Of a stretch of 9,968 nt of DNA, positions 1 through 5,914 are shown piece by piece. Below the pieces are notes generated by a model that saw only the letters and a list, made by a program, of their open reading frames with translations, was not told the DNA's origin and ran no database searches. The stretch is from Acidimicrobiia bacterium (GTDB lineage Bacteria; Actinomycetota; Acidimicrobiia; Spongiisociales; ZC4RG35). A program made the translations under genes and the position numbers. Where the stretch lies: the NCBI GenBank assembly GCA_025929005.1, contig JAICND010000023.1, positions 1-9,968 on the forward strand, given 5' to 3'. Position 1 is the first letter of the stretch; each line of letters opens with the position of its first letter.

Positions 1-236
1 ACTGCTCTTTTGGCATCGTCGGCTGAGTCGGCCCTGGCAACGATGGCTTCAACCCGATCGGGTGGAGCGCCGGCGGCCAACAACTCCTCCCGCGACTGTT
101 CGAGGTTGTCTGGCTTGCGGGAGGTGATGACCACTCCCTCTGCCCCTGACATGACCAGTTCGAGGGCGGTCGCCTGACCGATTCCCCGGCTCCCACCGGT
201 GACAAGTGCCACCTTTCCGTCGACACGGATGTCCAC
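1..236 (-). CDS. SDR family oxidoreductase, N-terminal part (runs off left edge)
   Basis: The reverse strand reads from a GTG at 236 through 78 codons without a stop to the window edge, so only the N-terminus is present. The visible protein begins (M)DIRVDGKVALVTGGSRGIG; TGGSRGIG at residues 13-20 is the glycine-rich dinucleotide-binding turn of classical short-chain dehydrogenases/reductases. TSRKPDNLEQ near residues 38-47 follows the second beta strand and carries an arginine-lysine pair, which in this family usually favours NADP(H). The catalytic Ser-Tyr-Lys lies outside the window, so activity and substrate cannot be judged. It starts 9 nt after the stop of the flavin reductase gene and is very probably co-transcribed with it. 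There is no strong Shine-Dalgarno; AAGG lies upstream. SDR membership is near certain; the reaction is unknown. Confidence 0.9.
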   Translation of the reverse strand, partial: MDIRVDGKVALVTGGSRGIGQATALELVMSGAEGVVITSRKPDNLEQSREELLAAGAPPDRVEAIVARADSADDAKRA

Positions 237-245
237 GGTCCGACC

Positions 246-752
246 TTAGTGACCGCCCCGCTTCACCCCGCCGTACTTCATCCTCGTATCGCCGATGGCG
301 GCTGCCCTCTGGTCGGGGACGGGGATGTCTGCCGCCACGATTTCACCTACAAAGAAAGTGTGGGTTCCGAGGTCGATCGCATGCCGGAGTTCGCAGTCCA
401 TCCAGGCGATCGCCTCTGCGAAGATCGGAGCTCCCGTCGAGGCGGTGAAGACAGGGCGGCCGTTGAGGGTCGAATCGCTCCGCTCGGCCGGCTTGGAGAA
501 CTTGACGAACACGCGAGTGTCGTCTGCGGACCAGAGGTTGACACTGAAATGTTTGCCCGCCGAGATCAACCGATGCGTGACTGCTTTGTTGTCGACGGCG
601 ACTCCGATCAGCACGGGTTCCATCGACACCTGGGTGACCCAGGACGCCGTCATGGCGTTCCATTCGTCGCCGGCGGCCGAGCCTATGAGTACCAGGGCGT
701 TAGGAATCTTCCATGTGACCTGGTTGAGGAGTTCATCTGAGAGCGGCTGCAT
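246..752 (-). CDS. Flavin reductase-like domain protein (FMN-binding split barrel)
   Basis: The product is 168 residues, normal for a single flavin reductase-like domain. Family-typical segments in order are PNALVLIGS (17-25), the flavin-contacting stretch NAMTASWVTQVSMEP (32-46), HFSVNLW (68-74), the GAPIF region (107-111), DCEL (119-122), GTHTFFVGEIV (129-139) and a C-terminal MKYGGV (158-163). Members of this family reduce FMN or FAD with NAD(P)H, often to supply a flavin monooxygenase, or simply bind FMN. No monooxygenase is visible here. The gene heads a likely two-gene operon with the SDR 9 nt downstream, and diverges from the UspA-like gene. The ATG at 752 has no Shine-Dalgarno; CACAAT 6 nt upstream may be a -10 element giving a leaderless message. 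Family assignment is firm; the partner and substrate are unknown. Confidence 0.88.
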   Translation of the reverse strand: MQPLSDELLNQVTWKIPNALVLIGSAAGDEWNAMTASWVTQVSMEPVLIGVAVDNKAVTHRLISAGKHFSVNLWSADDTRVFVKFSKPAERSDSTLNGRPVFTASTGAPIFAEAIAWMDCELRHAIDLGTHTFFVGEIVAADIPVPDQRAAAIGDTRMKYGGVKRGGH

Positions 753-758
753 CGGGTC

Positions 759-764
759 ATTGTG
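759..764 (-). promoter_or_regulatory. Candidate -10 box (CACAAT) of the flavin reductase operon
   Basis: CACAAT on the minus strand lies exactly 6 nt before the ATG at 752. It departs from TANNNT at the first base only. The spacing would put transcription start at or next to the A of the start codon, as in leaderless actinobacterial genes. No convincing -35 was found. The 64-bp region is shared with the divergent UspA-like gene. Confidence 0.4.
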
Positions 765-801
765 CCAGCAGGCTGTCAGGACACTCGTCGACGCTTGTCC
801 C

Positions 802-807
802 TAACCT
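802..807 (+). promoter_or_regulatory. Candidate -10 box (TAACCT) of the UspA-like gene
   Basis: TAACCT fits TANNNT and ends 9 nt before the TTG start at 817. No Shine-Dalgarno intervenes, so a leader of zero to three nucleotides is suggested. The same hexamer-to-start distance of 9 nt recurs ahead of the ABC exporter and aroQ genes. Confidence 0.45.
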
Positions 808-816
808 GACGCTCTC

Positions 817-1323
817 TTGCGTGTACTCGTCGCTACCACCGGGGTGCTGCCCCCGACCGCCGTCGCCGATCTCTGCGACCTCATTGTCCAGTCCGGCACC
901 GTCACGGTGATGACCGTGGTCCAGGTGCCCCGAACCTTTCTCGCCTCCCTCGACGACGAAGAGAGACGATCGTTGCTCGACGACGATTTCCGCCGCGAAG
1001 GGCAGGCCGAGGCCAAGGCGGCCCGCTATCTCGAAGAACGCGGTCGTCGGGTCGTCGATCCCCTCATATCTGCCCTCGCCGCCCGAGGGCGGCCCGCCGG
1101 TATCCGGTTGGTGGAAGGAGACGACCCGGCGGTAGCCATCATCGACACTGCCCGCGAGGTGGAAGCCGATCTGATCGTGATGGGGGCGACCCGGCGCCTA
1201 TTTACTGAGCAGGCCTGGACGTCGGTTTCGGCCCGAGTGATGGAGAAGACACAGTGTCCCCTGGTGCTCGTCCCCGGGCTACGGGGCGAGGACACCGGAG
1301 AGATCCCCCGGGTCGAGCCGTAG
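817..1323 (+). CDS. Universal stress protein (UspA) family, degenerate nucleotide motif
   Basis: The product is 168 residues, one UspA domain. It opens with the beta strand MRVLVATTG (1-9), has an acidic helical middle (45-90), then GDDPAVAIIDTAREVEADLIVMGA (101-124) and the C-terminal signature region TSVSARVMEKTQCPLVLVPG (135-154). In ATP-binding UspA proteins the motif is G-x2-G-x9-G-S/T; here G123 is present, but R126 occupies the second glycine position and T135 the third, so ATP binding is doubtful. The TTG start at 817 is chosen because it gives the family-typical N-terminus; there is no Shine-Dalgarno, only a -10-like TAACCT 9 nt upstream. The last 45 bp overlap the convergent ABC exporter gene. 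The family is secure; the stress or ligand sensed cannot be told from sequence. Confidence 0.85.
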   Translation: MRVLVATTGVLPPTAVADLCDLIVQSGTVTVMTVVQVPRTFLASLDDEERRSLLDDDFRREGQAEAKAARYLEERGRRVVDPLISALAARGRPAGIRLVEGDDPAVAIIDTAREVEADLIVMGATRRLFTEQAWTSVSARVMEKTQCPLVLVPGLRGEDTGEIPRVEP

Positions 1324-3210
1324 GTCGGCCAGCCGCCTGAACTGGGTCTCGAACAGCTCGGCGTAGAGGCCGCCCTTCGCCAGCAGCTCAAGGTGCTGGC
1401 CGCTCTCGACGATGCGACCCTGATCGAGGACGAGGATGGTGTCGGCAGCCAGGATCGTGGACAGTCGGTGAGCGATGACCACGCTCGTACGCCCGACCAT
1501 CAAGCGCTCCAGCGCATCCTGGATCAACGCCTCCGAACGCGAGTCCAGATGACTGGTGGCTTCGTCGAGAATCAGAACGGCAGGATTCTTGAGGATCACC
1601 CGGGCGATGGCGATGCGCTGACGTTCACCGCCCGAGAGGCGGTAGCCCCGCTCCCCCACCACCGTCTCGTAACGTTCAGGCAAAGACGCCACGAAGTCGT
1701 GGATGTTGGCCGCCCGACTGGCCGCTTCGATCTCTGCGAGGGTCGCCCCTTCTTTGGCATACCTGAGGTTGGCCGCGATGGTGTCGTGGAACAGGTAGGC
1801 CTCCTGGGTGACGACGCCGATCCCCCGGGCCAGCGTCTCGAAGGTGAGGTCGACAACGTTGTGGCCATCGATGCGAATCGCGCCGCCATTGACGTCGTAG
1901 AGACGCGGGATCAGATACGAGATGGTGGTTTTGCCGGCGCCGCTGGGTCCGACCAGCGCGACCAGTTGTCCAGGCTCTATACGGAAAGAGGCGTCCTCGA
2001 TGGCCCACTCCCGGCTGGAAACTTGCTGGGGGACAAAGCCCTCGTCGGTAGACCGTCCCCGCCAGCTGTTGCGCCGGACCGCTTCCAGGCCGGTCGGCTC
2101 GGTGGTCTGATACCGGAAGTAGACGTGGTCGAACTCCAGGGCCCCTCTGATCGCCGGCAGGTCGATGTGGCCAGCTGCCAGCTCAGATCGAAGATCGAGC
2201 ACCTCGAAAACCCGCTCGAAGGACACGAGCGAGGTCGCCAGCTCCACCCGGCTGTTGGTGAGGGCGCTGAGCGGTCCGTAAAGCTGGCTGAGCAGGATCG
2301 CAAACATCACCACGGTGCCCGTCTCGAGCTGGCCGTCTATCACCAGCCGACCACCCACCCAGAAGACCGCGGCACTGCCGACCGCCGACACCAAGCCCAG
2401 GAAGGCAAAAAACCAGCGCCCGACCAGGGCCCGCCGAACCCCGAGGTCTCTTACCGCCGCCGCTTCCCCGGAGTACCGCCGTGCTTCTTGTTGTTCTCGC
2501 CCGAACAGCTTCACCAGCAGGGCGCCCGAGACGTTGAAAGTCTCCTGGAGCACCGACGACATCGCCGCGTTCTTCTCCATCTGGGCGTTGGTGATCCTCC
2601 GCAACGCCTTGGCCACCCGGCGCGCTGGAAGCGTGAACAAAGGCATGGCCAGCAACGCCAGACCGGTCAAGCGCCAGTCCGCTTGGAGCATCACCGCGGC
2701 CGTGACCACCACCGAGGCCAGGTTGGAGACGATCGTGATGAACGTTCCCGTGATCGCCTGCTGGGCGCCAACCACATCGGAATTGACTCGTGAGATCAGT
2801 TCGCCGGTACGGGTGTTGGTGAAGAACCGCAACGACATAGATTGCAGATGCCGGTAGAGCTGGCGACGGAGGTCGAAGATGATCCCCTCGCCTGCCCGCG
2901 ACGACCACCACCTCTGCAAAACCCCGATGACGGCGCTGAGGATGGGGACCGCCACCATGCCCAGTCCCAACAGGCTCAAGAGGCCGATATCACCAGACGG
3001 AATTGCGTCATCGATCATCCCCCTGGTGAGCACGGCCGGAATCACGCTCAGACCGGAGATGGCAAGCACCGTCACCAGGGTGCCCAGCAGAAGCAGGCGG
3101 TAGGGCTTTCCATACTCCCAAACCCGGCGGAGCAAGGCGCGGTCTATCTCGGGACGCTCGTCCGTGTCGTCGTAGCCGAGGTAGCTGTGCCAGCCGAAAG
3201 TCGGGAACAT
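1279..3210 (-). CDS. MsbA-like ABC exporter half-transporter (membrane domain fused to ATPase)
   Basis: This 643-residue protein has the usual exporter half-transporter length. The N-terminal six-helix membrane domain spans about residues 35-330, with hydrophobic stretches near 38-60, 76-98, 155-175, 181-196, 267-290 and 298-315. The ATPase domain follows: A-loop region FRYQ (365-368, Y367), Walker A GPSGAGKTT (421-429), Q-loop VVTQE (Q469), signature LSGGERQR (525-532), Walker B VLILDE (545-550), D-loop with D556 and switch H581. All catalytic motifs are intact, so it should hydrolyse ATP as a homo- or heterodimer and export a lipid, drug or peptide; no partner half-transporter is adjacent. 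An extra segment of about 34 residues (368-401) separates the A-loop from the Walker A strand. The ATG at 3210 lacks a Shine-Dalgarno; TAGCCT lies 9 nt upstream. The cargo is unknown. Confidence 0.93.
   Translation of the reverse strand: MFPTFGWHSYLGYDDTDERPEIDRALLRRVWEYGKPYRLLLLGTLVTVLAISGLSVIPAVLTRGMIDDAIPSGDIGLLSLLGLGMVAVPILSAVIGVLQRWWSSRAGEGIIFDLRRQLYRHLQSMSLRFFTNTRTGELISRVNSDVVGAQQAITGTFITIVSNLASVVVTAAVMLQADWRLTGLALLAMPLFTLPARRVAKALRRITNAQMEKNAAMSSVLQETFNVSGALLVKLFGREQQEARRYSGEAAAVRDLGVRRALVGRWFFAFLGLVSAVGSAAVFWVGGRLVIDGQLETGTVVMFAILLSQLYGPLSALTNSRVELATSLVSFERVFEVLDLRSELAAGHIDLPAIRGALEFDHVYFRYQTTEPTGLEAVRRNSWRGRSTDEGFVPQQVSSREWAIEDASFRIEPGQLVALVGPSGAGKTTISYLIPRLYDVNGGAIRIDGHNVVDLTFETLARGIGVVTQEAYLFHDTIAANLRYAKEGATLAEIEAASRAANIHDFVASLPERYETVVGERGYRLSGGERQRIAIARVILKNPAVLILDEATSHLDSRSEALIQDALERLMVGRTSVVIAHRLSTILAADTILVLDQGRIVESGQHLELLAKGGLYAELFETQFRRLADLRLDPGDLSGVLAP
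2020..2070. repeat. Imperfect inverted repeat inside the ABC exporter's extra loop
   Basis: AACTTGCTGGGGGAC at 2020-2034 faces GTCCCCGCCAGCTGTT at 2055-2070 across a 20-nt loop. Pairing is good over GTCCCC, CAGC and the terminal GTT/AAC, with a 2-nt bulge and a mismatch. It codes for part of the extra segment between the A-loop and Walker A strand of the ATPase. It could be a decayed palindromic insertion or a chance structure in GC-rich DNA. Confidence 0.35.
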
Positions 3211-3219
3211 CAGCGGGAA

Positions 3220-3225
3220 AGGCTA
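3220..3225 (-). promoter_or_regulatory. Candidate -10 box (TAGCCT) of the ABC exporter gene
   Basis: TAGCCT on the minus strand fits TANNNT and ends 9 nt before the ATG at 3210. There is no Shine-Dalgarno in between. It gives the exporter its own promoter although the lipoprotein gene lies upstream in the same direction. Confidence 0.45.
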
Positions 3226-3237
3226 CCGGACCCCCCG

Positions 3238-3257
3238 ACTTGGCTTGAACGCCAAGT
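3238..3257 (-). terminator. Hairpin after the lipoprotein stop, possible terminator
   Basis: ACTTGGC (3238-3244) and GCCAAGT (3251-3257) form a perfect 7-bp stem with a 6-nt loop. In the minus direction it begins 3 nt after the lipoprotein TGA and precedes the exporter's -10 element. There is no T-tract, so it is not a standard intrinsic terminator, but hairpins without U-tails are common after actinobacterial genes. Confidence 0.45.
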
Positions 3258-3260
3258 GCG

Positions 3261-4013
3261 TCACCCGATCAGGTTCTCAAGAGGTCGTGACGACTCGGCC
3301 ACTTCCAGGGCCAGTTCGGGGTCCACCCCGAGCCGGAGAAACAACTCGTAGCGGAGGTCGCCGTTGAACCAGACGAGCGTGGAGCCCGTCTGGTCCGCCA
3401 GACTCCAGGCGGGCTGGTCATCAACCTCGATCTGGGTGCAGTCGCCACCAAAGCTGGTGTAGCGGGCGCAGGTGATGTCACCGACTCCCGACTCGATGAG
3501 ATCGGCGCCCTCCGGATCTGCCACGACAGTGAGGATCCCTTGCTGTCCGACCGAGCGGCTGCGGGTGTAGGGCTCGACGATCCACAGCCCGAACGCGGCC
3601 ACCTGATCGGCCGCCAGCTGGCCGGTTGATCGGTCGTAAACGAGCTGGCTCGTGATGTACTTGACTTCCGGGGGAAGGGAGGCCGGAAACCAGATTTCCG
3701 GGAGCGCCGCCGCAATCTCGGCAGGGGTGGCCTGGGCAAACCGGTCCTGAGGTGAGCTTCTGGCGAATACACCGGCGATGATCTCGCTCGGGGTTGTCCC
3801 GGGGACTTCAGAGAGGTTCTCGTTGTACCAATCGACATTCCGGGTCTGCTGGAGCTCGCTCCCCGTGTTCTCGTCAACGGGAGCGGTTGGCACCGTCGGC
3901 TCGCCGATCCACTCCGAGGCTCCTTGGCCCACTCCGGCTAGGGGGTCGGGCCCACAGGCCACCAGAGCCATACATGCCGCTAGCAGGAGTCCGGCGGACC
4001 GAGAGACTTTCAC
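3261..4013 (-). CDS. Secreted lipoprotein of unknown function
   Basis: From the GTG at 4013 the product is 250 residues. It starts MKVSRSAGLLLAACMALVAC: a short positively charged n-region, a hydrophobic core, and lipobox LVAC with C20 as the expected lipidated cysteine; LAAC ending at C14 is a second, less well placed match. The mature part begins with a flexible Pro/Thr/Glu-rich stretch (21-60), followed by a folded domain with two cysteines near residues 184 and 193 (DITCARYTSFGGDCTQ), a plausible disulfide. I do not recognise the family. The frame stays open upstream to an ATG at 4325, but that extension would run through aroQ and bury the signal peptide, so it is rejected. CAGAAT lies 6 nt upstream of the GTG. 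It diverges from aroQ across 72 bp and is followed by a hairpin. Export as a lipoprotein is well supported; no function is proposed. Confidence 0.85.
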   Translation of the reverse strand: MKVSRSAGLLLAACMALVACGPDPLAGVGQGASEWIGEPTVPTAPVDENTGSELQQTRNVDWYNENLSEVPGTTPSEIIAGVFARSSPQDRFAQATPAEIAAALPEIWFPASLPPEVKYITSQLVYDRSTGQLAADQVAAFGLWIVEPYTRSRSVGQQGILTVVADPEGADLIESGVGDITCARYTSFGGDCTQIEVDDQPAWSLADQTGSTLVWFNGDLRYELFLRLGVDPELALEVAESSRPLENLIG

Positions 4014-4019
4014 GCCAGC

Positions 4020-4025
4020 ATTCTG
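4020..4025 (-). promoter_or_regulatory. Candidate -10 box (CAGAAT) of the lipoprotein gene
   Basis: CAGAAT on the minus strand lies exactly 6 nt before the GTG at 4013, the same geometry as CACAAT before the flavin reductase gene. Its first base departs from TANNNT. No Shine-Dalgarno is present, so a leaderless message is suggested. Confidence 0.35.
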
Positions 4026-4070
4026 GCGCGGCGGACGCTCTGTTCTGTTCCTCTCACCATCCGAGGGCCG

Positions 4071-4076
4071 TACCAT
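4071..4076 (+). promoter_or_regulatory. Candidate -10 box (TACCAT) of the aroQ-hydrolase gene
   Basis: TACCAT fits TANNNT and ends 9 nt before the ATG at 4086; the interval is all C and G, with no Shine-Dalgarno. A leaderless or nearly leaderless message is suggested. Confidence 0.45.
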
Positions 4077-4085
4077 CCCCGGCCC

Positions 4086-5237
4086 ATGCGCCGGGTTCTC
4101 GTCCTCAACGGTCCCAATCTCGACCTGCTGGGTGTGCGGGAGCCCGAGATCTACGGGAGAACGTCGCTGGCAGCACTTGCCGACACTGTGTGGACCTGGG
4201 GCCGCGAGTTGGGGTTCGATGTCGAGCACTTTCAATCGAACCACGAAGGTGAACTGGTCGAGCGTGTCCACGACGCCGCACAACGGTTTGACGGAATCGT
4301 CCTCAACGCCGGTGCCCTGACTCACTATTCCTTCTCGTTACATGACGCTTTGGCGGCGGTAGAGGTTCCGGCGATCGAGGTCCACATCTCGAACGTCAGA
4401 GCGCGGGAACCATGGCGCCGCCGCTCCGTCATCAGCGCAGCCTGTGTCGCCAGCATTTACGGCCGGGGGATTCCCGGCTATCGCTGGGCCCTATTGCACC
4501 TGCGCAATCGAGACGCCACCCCTATCGAAACCATCCCTTACGGCGAAAAACGGGACCAGAAGATCGATGTGCGGCGGCCGACCTCACCCGGCCCTTCGGC
4601 CCCGTTGGCCGTGATCGTCCACGGTGGTCTCTGGCGCCAGGAGTGGACCAGCGACACCACCGAGACCTGGGCTGTCGAACTAACCAGGCGGGGCTGGATC
4701 ACCGCCAACGTCGAATACCGGCGTCTCGGATCCGGGGGTGGGTGGCCCGAGTCCTTCGTCGATGTCACTGCCGCATTCGGGGTTGCGGCGACTTTGCCTG
4801 GCGTGGACCCGCAGCGGCTGCACGCAATCGGCCACTCGGCGGGTGCGACCATGGCTTTGTGGTCGGCGGGTCAGACCGGAGCGGTCCGACCAACGAATGT
4901 GACGTCTGTTGCCGGGATCACTGACCTGGTCCGGGCCCGGGCGGAAGGACTCGGCGACGGCGCGGTAGCCAGCATTGAAGGTCGGCGCCGACCGCGACCC
5001 GAGGAGGCGAGCCCGCGTCACCGGCTGCCGACCGGAGTCGCGGTCACCCTCGTGTCCTGTCTGGCTGACACCCTCGTAGACCCCTCCTATGCCACCGATT
5101 ACGCCTTCGCCGCCCGCCAGGCTGGCGACCAGGTGGAATTATTAGAGCTGGAAACGACCCATGGGGCCGTCCTCGACCCATTGGAACCTGCTCTGGGGGC
5201 AGTGATCGACAGTCTGGCCCCTTCACAACACGCCTAA
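4086..5237 (+). CDS. aroQ: Type II 3-dehydroquinate dehydratase fused to an alpha/beta hydrolase
   Basis: A single 383-residue frame encodes two domains. Residues 1-142 are a complete AroQ, which dehydrates 3-dehydroquinate to 3-dehydroshikimate in the shikimate pathway: LNGPNLDLLG (7-16), R18 and catalytic Y23 in REPEIYG, N74 and H80 in LNAGALTHYS, H100 in EVHISN, and R107/R111. These match the M. tuberculosis enzyme with a one-residue offset, and stand-alone AroQ is about 145 residues. Residues 150-380 form an alpha/beta hydrolase of the HGG-containing esterase/BD-FAE/kynurenine formamidase-like kind: entry segment YGEKRDQKIDVRRP (152-165), oxyanion HGG (179-181), nucleophile elbow GHSAG (S251), probable acid D328 and H359. 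Both active sites look intact and the linker is only about 10 residues. No second ribosome site or stop separates them. The hydrolase substrate is unknown; no shikimate gene is adjacent. Both domain calls are firm; the purpose of the fusion is open. Confidence 0.9.
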   Translation: MRRVLVLNGPNLDLLGVREPEIYGRTSLAALADTVWTWGRELGFDVEHFQSNHEGELVERVHDAAQRFDGIVLNAGALTHYSFSLHDALAAVEVPAIEVHISNVRAREPWRRRSVISAACVASIYGRGIPGYRWALLHLRNRDATPIETIPYGEKRDQKIDVRRPTSPGPSAPLAVIVHGGLWRQEWTSDTTETWAVELTRRGWITANVEYRRLGSGGGWPESFVDVTAAFGVAATLPGVDPQRLHAIGHSAGATMALWSAGQTGAVRPTNVTSVAGITDLVRARAEGLGDGAVASIEGRRRPRPEEASPRHRLPTGVAVTLVSCLADTLVDPSYATDYAFAARQAGDQVELLELETTHGAVLDPLEPALGAVIDSLAPSQHA

Positions 5238-5243
5238 CCCGGG

Positions 5244-5273
5244 TTGCCGCTGTCCCCAGCCTGTGTATAACCT
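5244..5273 (+). promoter_or_regulatory. Candidate sigma-A-type promoter of the lysozyme-like gene
   Basis: TTGCCG (5244-5249) is followed after 16 bp by TATAAC (5266-5271), or after 18 bp by the overlapping TAACCT (5268-5273). Transcription would start near 5278-5281 and leave a leader of about 50 nt. This is the one first gene in the window with an apparent leader and a Shine-Dalgarno. Confidence 0.5.
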
Positions 5274-5291
5274 TTTGCAACCTTCGGGCTT

Positions 5292-5313
5292 CCGTCTGGG
5301 CGAGCTGAGACGG
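5292..5313 (+). other. Leader hairpin before the lysozyme-like gene
   Basis: CCGTCT (5292-5297) and AGACGG (5308-5313) form a 6-bp stem with a 10-nt loop in the predicted leader, ending a few nucleotides before the Shine-Dalgarno-like GGGG-CGGAG. It could modulate translation. The leader is too short for the riboswitch classes I know upstream of cell-wall hydrolases. Confidence 0.3.
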
Positions 5314-5326
5314 CGAGGGGCGGAGT

Positions 5327-5914
5327 ATGAGTTTTCATAGGTTCGTTTACCTTTGCGGTTGGACCGCGGTGGCCCTCCTAGCCATCGTTGGCTTTGCTGC
5401 GTTCTCAGCCGATTCTCCCTCTTCCGTTGCGACCTCGAACTCGATCGAAGGGACGTGGGGCCAGGCGGCCGGAGCGGTCTCAGGTCAAGGGTGGTTGGCA
5501 TTGGCAGGCACGGTCGTAACGGCTTCGGTCGGCCCCGCCCAGCCAGACGCTCCCACCGAAGCGAGTCCCGTCGATACAGGCGGAGCCAGTGCCACCCCCC
5601 CAGTCACGATGGACACGGGATGGCTCGACTCAGTGGCCGTCCGCGACCTGGTTGAAACCTACTTTGCGTCAGGGGACGTCAACCGGGCGGTCCGCCTCGC
5701 GTGGTGCGTTTCCCGTTTCGACATCGATTCGATCAACCCCTCTACGGGCGCAGCCGGCCTTTTCCAGATCGATCCTTCGGTCTGGAACGACCTGGTTGAC
5801 GACGCCGGGGTGGCGGGCTCCGCCGACATCTTCGACCCTGCTACCAGCACCCAGGTGGCGGCCTTCATCGTTTATCAGGGTGACGGTTGGGGCTACTGGG
5901 ACTGTCAGGATTAG
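5327..5914 (+). CDS. Membrane-anchored lysozyme/transglycosylase-like protein lacking the catalytic glutamate
   Basis: The product is 195 residues. Residues 6-27 (FVYLCGWTAVALLAIVGFAA) form a signal peptide or membrane anchor, followed by a Ala/Thr/Pro-rich linker to about 95 and a compact C-terminal domain (100-195). That domain reads like an actinobacterial SLT/lysozyme-like fold: LAWCVSRFD (124-132), NPSTGAAGLFQIDPSVW (137-153), a DPATSTQVAAFIV helix, then QGDGWGYWDC (184-193). C127 and C193 probably form the usual disulfide. In active relatives the first motif is CESRF, with E catalytic; here residue 128 is Val (GTT), and no nearby acid clearly replaces it. It is therefore likely a cell-wall-binding or regulatory pseudoenzyme. 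The ATG at 5327 is supported by GGGGCGGAG just upstream. Its TAG overlaps the dnaE2 stop by 4 nt, tail to tail. The fold is likely; the role is unknown. Confidence 0.8.
   Translation: MSFHRFVYLCGWTAVALLAIVGFAAFSADSPSSVATSNSIEGTWGQAAGAVSGQGWLALAGTVVTASVGPAQPDAPTEASPVDTGGASATPPVTMDTGWLDSVAVRDLVETYFASGDVNRAVRLAWCVSRFDIDSINPSTGAAGLFQIDPSVWNDLVDDAGVAGSADIFDPATSTQVAAFIVYQGDGWGYWDCQD

Noticed and set aside
1078..1093. GC-rich hairpin GCCGCCC-GA-GGGCGGC
   Set aside because: A short stem with a 2-nt loop inside the UspA-like gene, expected by chance in GC-rich coding DNA.
1272..1286. Hairpin CCCCG/CGGGG around the ABC exporter stop codon
   Set aside because: The stem is only 5 bp and there is no T-tract, so I do not call it a terminator.
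1393..2793. Long open frame on the plus strand opposite the ABC exporter
   Set aside because: The translation is Arg/Gly/His-rich with no recognisable domain and lies antisense to a protein with every ABC motif intact; it is a high-GC shadow frame.
4014..4325. N-terminal extension of the lipoprotein frame up to an ATG at 4325
   Set aside because: It would overlap the aroQ active-site region in antisense and place the lipoprotein signal peptide in the middle of the protein.
5274..5326. Riboswitch upstream of the lysozyme-like gene, such as the c-di-AMP type found before cell-wall hydrolases
   Set aside because: The predicted leader is only about 50 nt and lacks the conserved segments of that class; only a simple hairpin is visible.
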